From CAYZJV01 sp964478945 (GTDB taxonomy: Bacteria > Spirochaetota > Spirochaetia > Sphaerochaetales > Sphaerochaetaceae), in NCBI GenBank assembly GCA_964478945.1, contig CAYZJV010000007.1:1-64000 (forward strand): DNA of 64,000 nucleotides. The letters are read 5' to 3'. Of this stretch, positions 43,385-50,516 are shown piece by piece (the stretch's first letter is position 1; each line of letters starts with the position of its first letter). The notes below the pieces were generated by a model. It was not told the DNA's origin and made no database searches. It saw only the letters and a program-made list of their open reading frames with translations. The translations under genes were made by a program, and so were the position numbers.

Positions 43385-44823
43385 TCTCCACTCCTCCATT
43401 CATCCTTGAGATTCCTGTATGTACTTCGATACCGTTGAAAAAGATCATTATACAGATTCCGTTTCGTCATATCCGGTTCGAATCGACTTCCCATCCGCAC
43501 CAAGTCCTTGGCAGCTTCACTGTAGGAACGATAATCACCCAGAGAGGTTCTTCCGATCACCATCGAACCGACCAATTCCGCATCGGCGATTTCGGGTACC
43601 AGTACTACCCGTCCGGTCACATCCGCCTTCAGCTGGTTCAGGAACCCACTCTCCGAGGGTCCTCCGGTGACAATGAGCTCCTCCACTGTTCCATCAAGCT
43701 CCTCCATTACATCGATGACATCATGGACCGCTGTACAGACTCCCTCCGCGACGGCCCTGAGCATTTCCGCTTTTCCCGTCGACAACGAAAGCCCGGAGAA
43801 CACTCCCCTTGCGTTGGGATCCCATATCGGTGAACGTTCACCTGAAAGATACGGTAGGAAAAGCAGCCCTCCCGCACCGGGTTCGGCTTGTGACATCAAC
43901 TCATACATGTCCTCGAAAGGGACCGAATCCATCCCCAACAGCCCTTTGATCCAGCCTATCGCCTTCCCACTGGTTGAGATGAGACCCGAGATGTTGTGAA
44001 AAGGTTTCACAGGATGGAGATATGCCAACAATCGATCATCATCAATCGGGTGGGCGGAGCAGAGGTTGATTCCCTCGCTGGTACCCGATCGATCGCATAC
44101 CATACCCGGTTCCACCACGGCACATCCCAAAATGGAAACGAGGAAATCGGGACCAGCGGCGAAGACAGGTGTTCCTTCCTTCAATCCCAAGACTCCCGCT
44201 GCTTTGGATGTCACCTTGCCCACAAGTTCCCCCGGACGAATGAAGGGAGGGAATTTGGTCTTGTCCAACCCCACTTCAGCAAGCAGGTCATCTGTCCAAT
44301 ACCATCTGAGTGCATCATCGGCATGCAGGACGATGGCAGCTTCTTCAGTGAGAAGGTAGTTCAAGAATTCGAAGGAAGAGAGGAACCATCGCGTCTTGCG
44401 ATAGGTATCCGCTTCGGTTCGCGACATGTGGAGCACCTGGGGAAGGATGAAGCTGGCATCAACGAATTGACCCGAAAGGGAAGATATCTCGCTACTCTCG
44501 AGTACCGCCCGCCGATCGAGCCATAAGCGGGCATTGCCGGCATCTGCATGCAGTAGCGTTCCACGCAACTCAGGCTTGCCGAATACGGGAACCACTGTAG
44601 GTCCGTTGCCACTGATCACGATCGCTCGGGCCTCATGGGCATTCGGAATCTTCCCACATATGGTCGCCAACGCTTCGGACCATTTGCGTGGATCGGTCTC
44701 CTGTGATCCATCGGTACTGGGAAGGACCGACAAGGGTACTTTGGCTATATATTGCAGCGTACCGCGTTCATCGAACAAGGCACCCTTGCAGTTGGTGGTA
44801 CCGACATCTATCGAAAGGACCAT
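43381..44823 (-). CDS. FGGY-family sugar kinase
   Basis: This 480-residue cytoplasmic kinase has the FGGY N-terminal ATPase motif SIDVGTTNCKGALFDERG and the C-terminal ATP motif LIVTGGPSESGFLNQLKAD. The segment FLPYLSGERSPIWDPNARG is typical for xylulokinase and gluconokinase relatives. It lies between the dehydrogenase and the aldolase and so should phosphorylate the ketose produced by the former. The start is 1 base after the dehydrogenase stop. The sugar cannot be named from the sequence. Confidence 0.9.
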   Translation of the reverse strand: MVLSIDVGTTNCKGALFDERGTLQYIAKVPLSVLPSTDGSQETDPRKWSEALATICGKIPNAHEARAIVISGNGPTVVPVFGKPELRGTLLHADAGNARLWLDRRAVLESSEISSLSGQFVDASFILPQVLHMSRTEADTYRKTRWFLSSFEFLNYLLTEEAAIVLHADDALRWYWTDDLLAEVGLDKTKFPPFIRPGELVGKVTSKAAGVLGLKEGTPVFAAGPDFLVSILGCAVVEPGMVCDRSGTSEGINLCSAHPIDDDRLLAYLHPVKPFHNISGLISTSGKAIGWIKGLLGMDSVPFEDMYELMSQAEPGAGGLLFLPYLSGERSPIWDPNARGVFSGLSLSTGKAEMLRAVAEGVCTAVHDVIDVMEELDGTVEELIVTGGPSESGFLNQLKADVTGRVVLVPEIADAELVGSMVIGRTSLGDYRSYSEAAKDLVRMGSRFEPDMTKRNLYNDLFQRYRSTYRNLKDEWRSGE

Positions 44824-45849
44824 TCATTCCCCCATTCGCAACAATACCCGATAGGACGATCCCGAGAGGGCCTCCTTCACCGCATCATCCGCTTGTTCCA
44901 TAGGATATATCCGACTGATAAGATCATCAACCACCACTTTCTTGTGGGCCAAGGCCTTTGTGGCGGTATGGAAATCCTTTTCACTTCTTCCTTCGGATCC
45001 TGTGATGGTGAATTCATTGCGATGTATCGTGTTCATATCGACTGGCAAAGTAGGCTTGTCGCCATAGGAGGTATAGATGTTCAGCACCCCACCAGAGGCA
45101 AGTGCACGAACTCCAGCCTGTACCGCGCACACCGCCGGGGTGGTGATGATACAGGCATCCACTCCCCGATCGGCGGTCATCGACATGATGTGCAGATGGA
45201 GTGCTTCCGGATCGGTTGCATCGAACACCGCGTCCGCTCCCATGGCTTTCGCGTCGGCAAGTCGGGTCGAATCGATGTCGCAGACTATCGTTCTGATTCC
45301 CATCGCCAAAGCAACCTTGAGATGCAACAAACCCATCGTTCCCGCACCTGAGATGAAAAGGGTATCGCCAAGAGATAATTTGGTTTTCCGTATCGAACGG
45401 ATACAACAGGCCAGAGGCTCCGCGAACGCAGCCTGTTCGAGAGCGAGATCCTTCGACACCACCTGCAACTGATCGGGATTGACCGCAATATATTCGGAAA
45501 AGGCTCCGAGTACACGCTGTCCCTTCTTGAACCTGTTCTCACAGAGGTTGGAATTACCTGAGAGACATGCGGGACAGGCATGACATCTGTTTACGAGATC
45601 AAGCACCACATGATCTCCTTCTGATACGGAAGTCATCACACGCTTTCCTACGGATACCACGACCCCACTCGCCTCATGACCAGGAACTATGGGGTAATAG
45701 ATTTTTCTTTCCCCGTCGTACAATCTCTGTTCCAGAGTGCAAATCCCACAAAAGGCGATTCTGACCAGTACTTCATGGTCCTGCAATTCGGGGATCGGTT
45801 CATCCCGCAATTCCAGATGTGTGGGTTCGGTCAAATATACGCGCTTCAT
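44824..45849 (-). CDS. Zinc-dependent medium-chain alcohol/polyol dehydrogenase
   Basis: This 341-residue MDR enzyme has the catalytic-Zn site residues in FCGICTLEQR and VPGHEASGVV, a structural Zn site with four cysteines (CHACPACLSGNSNLCENR, near residue 94), and the NAD(P) motif FISGAGTMGLLHLKVALAMG. The family covers sorbitol, threonine and related dehydrogenases. As first gene of the operon it would oxidise a polyol or sugar to the substrate of the FGGY kinase. ATG 45849 has AGAGGT upstream. Confidence 0.9.
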   Translation of the reverse strand: MKRVYLTEPTHLELRDEPIPELQDHEVLVRIAFCGICTLEQRLYDGERKIYYPIVPGHEASGVVVSVGKRVMTSVSEGDHVVLDLVNRCHACPACLSGNSNLCENRFKKGQRVLGAFSEYIAVNPDQLQVVSKDLALEQAAFAEPLACCIRSIRKTKLSLGDTLFISGAGTMGLLHLKVALAMGIRTIVCDIDSTRLADAKAMGADAVFDATDPEALHLHIMSMTADRGVDACIITTPAVCAVQAGVRALASGGVLNIYTSYGDKPTLPVDMNTIHRNEFTITGSEGRSEKDFHTATKALAHKKVVVDDLISRIYPMEQADDAVKEALSGSSYRVLLRMGE

Positions 45850-45982
45850 GAATTACCTCTTTACACTTATAGTTTACGTTTAACGTTAATTTTAACTTAT
45901 TGACAGTGTGGGCCCGAATTGGGATTCTGTCAAGTGAAGATTTGTGGTACCATGTGTATACACAACCGAAACAGGTGGCAGT
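45850..45982. promoter_or_regulatory. Divergent control region of the polyol operon and merR gene
   Basis: The region holds a perfect palindrome TTAACGTTAA (45880-45889) and a long inverted repeat with arms TTGACAG (45900-45906) and CTGTCAA (45927-45933), so each strand has a TTGACA -35-like box. On the minus strand TTAAAA-N18-TATAAG close to the dehydrogenase start is a possible promoter. These dyads probably bind the operon regulator, whose gene may or may not be the adjacent merR. Confidence 0.45.
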
Positions 45983-46441
45983 GTGGAAGAGAAACAGTAC
46001 AGGATTGGAGAGCTGGCGAGAAAGGCGGGAGTCACACCGAGAACCGTCCGCTACTATGAATCGCTCGGATTGTTGAAAACTCAAGATCGCAAGGATGGAG
46101 GCCAACGCCACTATACCGACGAGGATCTCGTGTATCTCAATCGTATCATCCAGTTGAAGAATTACGGCATGTCGCTTGATGAGATCGCTGAAATCATCCG
46201 TCTGGGAAACGAGGATTCGACCGGGGAAAAACGCCGCTTGGAATTGTTGAAGCAATACCGGAAATTATTGAGCAAGGAAATCCAACACCTCAAGCAGATC
46301 CAACGACTTATAGAGGACTTGAGTTGGCACGTGGAACAGTTGGAATCGGTCGATGTCAACTTCAAACAATGTCCCGGGAGTGCCTGTCCAAAGTGTGAAT
46401 TCAAGGACAGGTGTGAATTCTATCGGGAAGAGAAGCTCTGA
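45983..46441 (+). CDS. MerR-family regulator with C-terminal four-cysteine motif
   Basis: This 152-residue transcription factor has an N-terminal MerR winged helix (residues 5-75: YRIGELARKAGVTPRTVRYY) and the dimerisation coiled coil (about 85-125). The C-terminal motif is C-x4-C-x2-C-x5-C (CPGSACPKCEFKDRC). SoxR carries a [2Fe-2S] cluster on a similar but not identical C-x2-C-x-C-x5-C motif. A metal or Fe-S sensing role is therefore plausible. GTG 45983 has AGGTGG upstream; the longer frame from 45944 lacks one. It opens the redox-related gene island and is divergent from the polyol operon. Confidence 0.85.
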   Translation: MEEKQYRIGELARKAGVTPRTVRYYESLGLLKTQDRKDGGQRHYTDEDLVYLNRIIQLKNYGMSLDEIAEIIRLGNEDSTGEKRRLELLKQYRKLLSKEIQHLKQIQRLIEDLSWHVEQLESVDVNFKQCPGSACPKCEFKDRCEFYREEKL

Positions 46442-46465
46442 ACGCAACCCTTCGCTCCTTGAGGA

Positions 46466-46942
46466 TCATAAAAGATCCAACAATTTAGCTACAATATCCT
46501 TGGGAAAATCCTTGTCATCGGAATCTTCGACAAGCTGCTTCAGAAGTGCCTTGGAATGAGTATCCTGGGGTACCAGGTGATTGGCTTCCCTTGTGGCGTC
46601 CTCGGCCAAGATCCTGTTGGAAAGAGCCAGTCCTTTCGCCAACAAGGCTTTTGGGCCACCATCTTTGGCCAATGACTCGCAGATGGCCTCCTGTTCCGCC
46701 TTGCTCTGGGCCAACAACCCGAGCGCAGCAACCACGGCTCCATCCTTTCCGGGCTTCTCGGGGTATCGGTCATATACCAGATGGATTGCATGGGATGGAC
46801 AGGCATCCACACAGAGACGACAACCATCGAGACATTTGGCGAAATCTATTTGTCCGTTTTCCGTATCGGTCGCCCCTGTGGGACAGACGAACAGACAAAG
46901 ACAGTCCTTGGTACATAGTTTGATGTTTCTCGCTGCATGCAT
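46466..46942 (-). CDS. Ferredoxin-like protein with two [4Fe-4S] motifs and C-terminal extension
   Basis: The 158-residue product has an N-terminal ferredoxin domain (1-60) with CTKDCLCLFVCP and CLDGCRLCVDACP; the first site is spaced C-x3-C-x-C-x3-C instead of the usual C-x2-C-x2-C-x3-C. The C-terminal ~95 residues are helical and unlike ferredoxin. It follows the rubrerythrin-like gene by 11 bases, with GAGGAGG before the ATG, so it probably donates electrons to that protein. Confidence 0.82.
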   Translation of the reverse strand: MHAARNIKLCTKDCLCLFVCPTGATDTENGQIDFAKCLDGCRLCVDACPSHAIHLVYDRYPEKPGKDGAVVAALGLLAQSKAEQEAICESLAKDGGPKALLAKGLALSNRILAEDATREANHLVPQDTHSKALLKQLVEDSDDKDFPKDIVAKLLDLL

Positions 46943-46953
46943 GGGACACCTCC

Positions 46954-47409
46954 TCAGGAAATCTTGACGAATCGGGATGCGGGAGCCTTGCAGATCGGAC
47001 ACAGTTGGGGGACATCGGATGCAACCGCAATGAATCCACAGGCTTCGCATACATACACTTGGTTGCCATCCAGAAGGGCGTCCCCTTGTGTCTCGAATCG
47101 GGCGAGCAATGATTTGTGGATCGCGGTAACCTTCTTTCCCCAAGTGACACACCGCAAAGCACCACGATCTACCACAGCGGAGGCTTCGTTCTCCACCGCG
47201 GCATACTTCTTGGCGATATCGTCGGCGATCATTGGCGACAAATCGGAGAAGTCCTTCGATTCGAGGTGTGCAATCCTACCCATATGGTAACGTGAGAGCT
47301 GTGAGAAAAGGACAGACTCTTCGTTCTTCAATTGCTTCTCGCAGGCTTTTGCCAAGTTGCTGCATATGGCTGCCAACACACCATCGCTGTAGCTTGTGGA
47401 TTGTTCCAT
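46954..47409 (-). CDS. Rubrerythrin-like protein with C-terminal rubredoxin domain
   Basis: The 151-residue protein has a helical N-terminal region (1-110) of rubrerythrin type and a clear C-terminal rubredoxin-like Fe(Cys)4 site (VYVCEACGFIAVAS and CPICKAPASRF). The diiron ligands normally seen as repeated ExxH/E motifs are hard to find; only the segment NEESVLFSQLSRYHMG hints at one. It may be a divergent peroxide-reducing or electron-carrier protein. AAGGAGG precedes the ATG at 47409. It is co-transcribed with the ferredoxin. Confidence 0.75.
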   Translation of the reverse strand: MEQSTSYSDGVLAAICSNLAKACEKQLKNEESVLFSQLSRYHMGRIAHLESKDFSDLSPMIADDIAKKYAAVENEASAVVDRGALRCVTWGKKVTAIHKSLLARFETQGDALLDGNQVYVCEACGFIAVASDVPQLCPICKAPASRFVKIS

Positions 47410-47455
47410 TGCATGCCTCCTTCATATTTAAAGCTGTCTTCCATGCTACCATCGC

Positions 47456-47474
47456 TTGGTGATGTTGTCACCAA
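47456..47474. promoter_or_regulatory. Operator dyad over the rubrerythrin-like promoter
   Basis: TTGGTGA-TGTTG-TCACCAA is a perfect 7-5-7 inverted repeat. On the minus strand it overlaps the -35 (GTGACA, then 17 bases to TAGCAT) of the rubrerythrin-like/ferredoxin pair, and it lies just before the glutaredoxin promoter. A repressor or redox regulator could act on both genes here. Confidence 0.55.
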
Positions 47475-47482
47475 CTCTTTTG

Positions 47483-47511
47483 TTGACCATATGATAGCTA
47501 GCGGCTATGTT
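47483..47511 (+). promoter_or_regulatory. Promoter of the glutaredoxin gene
   Basis: TTGACC (47483-47488), 17 bases, TATGTT (47506-47511), 37 bases before the start. Confidence 0.6.
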
Positions 47512-47548
47512 ATGCACATAAATTGAAACCAATAGAAGGAGGCCAAAC

Positions 47549-47779
47549 ATGGCTGTCACATTGTATAGCACACCGACTTGTGGATTTTGCAGGATGGCGA
47601 AGAGTTATCTTCAGAACAAGAACATTCCCTACACCGAGTACAACGTAGCTTCGAATTCCGAGAAGGCTCACGAGATGGTACGGAAATCTGGACAAATGGG
47701 AGTTCCCGTATTGGATGTCAACGGAAAAATCATTGTGGGATTCGATCGTGCGGCGATCGATCAGGCTCTCAAGCGCTGA
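47549..47779 (+). CDS. Glutaredoxin-like protein
   Basis: This small thioredoxin-fold protein of 76 residues has the active site CGFC (YSTPTCGFCRMAKSYL, Cys11-Cys14) and the cis-Pro TVP-like motif GVPVLDVNG near residue 50. The size and motif fit the NrdH/glutaredoxin-3 type proteins found in anaerobes. AAGGAGG lies before the ATG. Its single-gene unit is divergent from the rubrerythrin-like pair, sharing its dyad. Confidence 0.9.
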   Translation: MAVTLYSTPTCGFCRMAKSYLQNKNIPYTEYNVASNSEKAHEMVRKSGQMGVPVLDVNGKIIVGFDRAAIDQALKR

Positions 47780-47804
47780 CCAATCCATGCCGATGGACTC
47801 GGCG

Positions 47805-48773
47805 TTACAACACCCCTTCCGCAAGGATGGACTCGATCATAGGCAGTTCGTACTCAATCAAGAATTTGTCGAGTTCATCCTTGCTGATGAAGGATTCCTT
47901 CATTCCACCCGGATCCACATATGATTCCATCCAGTCGGTACTTTTCGCCACTATTTCCAACACTCCACACCAGTAATCGAGTGCATCACCACTCATGTTT
48001 TCAGGACCCATCACATAACGTGAAAAACGAAGATCCAATCCACCATATCCTCTCCCAACGAATGATTCGGCTTCCGAAAGCATGATCGCATTCGGCACAT
48101 CGGAAAATATTGCGATGATCTTTAGATTTCCCGAATGCACCTCTTCCTGTGCCTCGGATGGGTTGAGGATGCCTGCATCCAACCGACCCGACAACAATCC
48201 CTGCACGATCGGCAAGGCACTGTCGTAATAGACGGATTGGAGATTCCCCGCTATTTCGGTATTCAACCGACTCACACAGTAACGGTCCAGGATATCGGCT
48301 GTACCGACCATAAGTCGTCTATTCGATGCAATGGACACAAAGTCTTCGACCGAATGGATCTCACTTGTGTTCGGAACCACCAATAGCACAGGATCCTCCA
48401 CCATGCGAACGATCGGGACAAGTTCCAATCTGCCTGTGTCCTGGTACATCCTCAATAGGTGGGAAGTATTGGCAACACATAACACAGTATCGGGTTGGGG
48501 CCTGCTGTTGGCATATGCGACCGCGGCCAAACCCGATCCTCCCGGTTTGTTCACCACTTCTACGGACTCTTGTGGAGAAAGTACCGTCGAGAGACTGTCG
48601 GCAAGTGTCCTGGCCATGATGTCGCTTCCGCCACCTTTCGAAGCGGGAACCACGATCTCAACCCGAGAATCGATGGAGAACGCCTCTTCGTCGCTACCCA
48701 TGGCTCCCAAGGAACATGGAAAAGAGAGCATAAGACTCATGCAAAGGCCTACAATTGTTCTCACAATATCCAT
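47805..48773 (-). CDS. Tripartite tricarboxylate transporter-type binding protein (TctC), orphan
   Basis: This is a periplasmic binding protein of about 322 residues with a hydrophobic leader (about 1-25). The family segments are IVVPASKGGGSDIMARTLAD near residue 42, VVNKPGGSGLAAVAYA, and VLLVVPNTSEIHSVEDF. TctC proteins feed TctAB permeases, but no tctA or tctB lies nearby, so the partner or role is unknown. The start is uncertain: ATG 48773 gives a proper signal peptide but no strong ribosome site, and the frame is open to 48833. It is convergent with the glutaredoxin gene. Confidence 0.75.
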   Translation of the reverse strand: MDIVRTIVGLCMSLMLSFPCSLGAMGSDEEAFSIDSRVEIVVPASKGGGSDIMARTLADSLSTVLSPQESVEVVNKPGGSGLAAVAYANSRPQPDTVLCVANTSHLLRMYQDTGRLELVPIVRMVEDPVLLVVPNTSEIHSVEDFVSIASNRRLMVGTADILDRYCVSRLNTEIAGNLQSVYYDSALPIVQGLLSGRLDAGILNPSEAQEEVHSGNLKIIAIFSDVPNAIMLSEAESFVGRGYGGLDLRFSRYVMGPENMSGDALDYWCGVLEIVAKSTDWMESYVDPGGMKESFISKDELDKFLIEYELPMIESILAEGVL

Positions 48774-48827
48774 CGATACCAGCATACTCCAAATCATCGG
48801 AATGTCCACCACCAAAGGATATCCTCT

Positions 48828-48855
48828 TTTCAACTGTCGATGTTCAGGGTACCAT
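48828..48855 (+). promoter_or_regulatory. Promoter of the nitroreductase-ogt unit
   Basis: TTTCAA (48828-48833), 16 bases, TACCAT (48850-48855). The predicted start near 48862 excludes the ATG at 48854 and supports the GTG start at 48875. Confidence 0.45.
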
Positions 48856-48874
48856 GAATCCTAGGAGGCAACCT

Positions 48875-49408
48875 GTGGATACCATTGAGACCATGCTTAC
48901 ACGACGATCAGTTCGTGTCTACGATCCGAAACCGATCGAAGAATCGGTATTGCACACTGTATTGGATGTCACCCGCCATGCTCCCTCGGGCAGCAACAGG
49001 GAGCCCACCAGGTTGGTGGTGGTGAAGGATGGCAGAAGACGTGAAGCACTATCCGAATACTGTGCCAACCAGAAGTTCATCTCCCAAGCTCCGGTGGTGA
49101 TCGCAGTGGTGGGAAAGACCATCGCCTACAACCGGGGAGGCTACATGGGAGAGAATTCGACCTTGGTCGACGGTTCGATTGTGCTCGACCATTTGACCCT
49201 GGTCGCCCGTTCCTTGGGCTTGGGAACTTGTTGGATAGGGGCCTTCGACAATGCAAAGGTAAAGGCATACCTGGAAATACCGGAAGGGTGGAATGTGGTG
49301 GGACTCACTCCTCTGGGATATCCTGCGGATCCCGGAGTTTTCAAGGAAACCGATAGAAGAATGTCGCTCGAACAATTCGTCATGGCCGAGAAATGGAGTA
49401 TACCATGA
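48875..49408 (+). CDS. Nitroreductase family protein
   Basis: This FMN-dependent reductase of 177 residues has the opening MLTRRSVRVYDPKPIEESVL (R-R-S-x-R binds FMN phosphate), APSGSNREP and the late segment LGTCWIGAF. I chose GTG 48875 because AGGAGG lies 6 bases upstream. The size fits the short nitroreductases that reduce quinones, nitro compounds or thiols. Its stop overlaps the ogt start (ATGA), so the two are coupled. Confidence 0.88.
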   Translation: MDTIETMLTRRSVRVYDPKPIEESVLHTVLDVTRHAPSGSNREPTRLVVVKDGRRREALSEYCANQKFISQAPVVIAVVGKTIAYNRGGYMGENSTLVDGSIVLDHLTLVARSLGLGTCWIGAFDNAKVKAYLEIPEGWNVVGLTPLGYPADPGVFKETDRRMSLEQFVMAEKWSIP

Positions 49409-49884
49409 AGGAGGACCTCTACAGTCTCCATACTTCCGAAGTCGGACAGTTTCTCATCGTTGAATCACAAAAAGCGATCGTGGAAGTGTTCATGGAACCG
49501 GAAGGGAATCTGACCTACGACGGGGTACTGAGGGAAACTCCCCTCATTGACACGACCTGGCAACAATTGCAGGAATATTTTTTAGGTCAAAGGAAGGATT
49601 TCACCATTCCACTTGCACCAAGGGGAACTCCGTTCCAGCTTTCAGTGTGGAAGGCTTTGTTGGATATCCCCTATGGCGAAACGAGAAGTTATAAGGAGAT
49701 CGCGATGGCGATCGGCAATCCGAAAGCCGTCAGGGCGGTCGGCATGGCCAACCATCGCAATCCCATCTCATTCATCATCCCATGCCATCGAGTGATAGGC
49801 GCCAATGGAGCATTGGTGGGATATGGTGGCGGCATTGATCTGAAAAAGAGATTGCTCGATATGGAACGGGCGAATTCACGTTAA
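49405..49884 (+). CDS. ogt: Methylated-DNA-protein-cysteine methyltransferase
   Basis: This suicide repair protein removes alkyl groups from O6-alkylguanine. The product has 159 residues with the acceptor motif PCHRV (Cys127), the helix-turn-helix region YGETRSYKEIAMAIGNP, and VGMANHRNP preceding the active site. It is the second gene after nitroreductase and its end overlaps the convergent flavodoxin gene by 4 bases. Confidence 0.93.
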   Translation: MKEDLYSLHTSEVGQFLIVESQKAIVEVFMEPEGNLTYDGVLRETPLIDTTWQQLQEYFLGQRKDFTIPLAPRGTPFQLSVWKALLDIPYGETRSYKEIAMAIGNPKAVRAVGMANHRNPISFIIPCHRVIGANGALVGYGGGIDLKKRLLDMERANSR

Positions 49885-50309
49885 GATTCCCCTGAGGCAA
49901 AGCGGAACCCGAATTCACGACAGGCGTCGGACTCGGGACCCGGCTCTTCTTGGATTGCCAACCCTTCTTCGAAAAGCGAAGCACCCTTTTCTTTCACGCG
50001 TGCTTCCCAAGATCTCATCCATTGGCCGTCACCCCATCCAAAGGAACCGAACAGAGCGACTTCCCGGCCTGCGAGATCATCCTCTATCTGTTCGAAGAAT
50101 GGCAGAAACACCAAATCATCCAGCTCCTCTTGTCCCATCGCGGGACATCCGAAAGCCAGTTTATCGTAGTGCTCCAACACACTTGTGTCACACTGCTCAA
50201 CCGGCAAAACATCGGCTGTCGCACCGGATTTCCTCATCCCTTCGGCCAGCAACTGTGCGATGGTTTCGGTGTTGCCTGTACTACTATAATATATTATTGC
50301 GATTCGCAT
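49881..50309 (-). CDS. Flavodoxin
   Basis: This FMN electron carrier of 142 residues has the phosphate-binding loop IIYYSSTGNTE near residue 5, the 50s-loop region AFGCPAMGQEELDD, and the 90s loop FGSFGWGDGQW. GGAGGAG precedes ATG 50309. It probably substitutes for or works with the ferredoxin in the neighbouring redox genes. Confidence 0.92.
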   Translation of the reverse strand: MRIAIIYYSSTGNTETIAQLLAEGMRKSGATADVLPVEQCDTSVLEHYDKLAFGCPAMGQEELDDLVFLPFFEQIEDDLAGREVALFGSFGWGDGQWMRSWEARVKEKGASLFEEGLAIQEEPGPESDACREFGFRFASGES

Positions 50310-50347
50310 GATGAACTCCTCCATTGTCGACAATAGCCAACATCCAT

Positions 50348-50376
50348 AATGTAGGAAGAAGTTCCGATAAGGTCAA
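50348..50376 (-). promoter_or_regulatory. Flavodoxin promoter
   Basis: On the minus strand TTGACC (50376-50371), 17 bases, TACATT (50353-50348), about 40 bases before the flavodoxin start. Confidence 0.65.
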
Positions 50377-50392
50377 ATTCAAGACTTTTTAA

Positions 50393-50421
50393 TTGACCTC
50401 TGTCACAAACCACTGTATAGT
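50393..50421 (+). promoter_or_regulatory. Strong plus-strand promoter with no protein gene behind it
   Basis: TTGACC (50393-50398), exactly 17 bases, TATAGT (50416-50421). The next plus-strand gene is over 1 kb away, and the minus-strand pirin gene follows at once. Confidence 0.6.
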
Positions 50422-50427
50422 CTAGAT

Positions 50428-50506
50428 ATCTGGATATTCTTTATTCCGGGTCATTGTTCTGTAGGCCGTGTGTTTCCAATCGGGGGAGAAGAAATACGCG
50501 GCCTTT
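50428..50506 (+). ncRNA. Candidate small RNA beside pirin
   Basis: A transcript from the promoter at 50393 would start near 50428 and reach a strong hairpin. The hairpin arms are GGCCGTGTGTTTC (50464-50476) and GAAATACGCGGCC (50491-50503), 13 bp with two G-U pairs and a 14-base loop containing GGGGGAG, followed by TTT. The transcript would be about 80 bases with no ORF. Alternatively the hairpin is only the 3' end of pirin, whose stop is 13 bases away on the other strand. Confidence 0.4.
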
Positions 50507-50516
50507 CCATGTGCTC

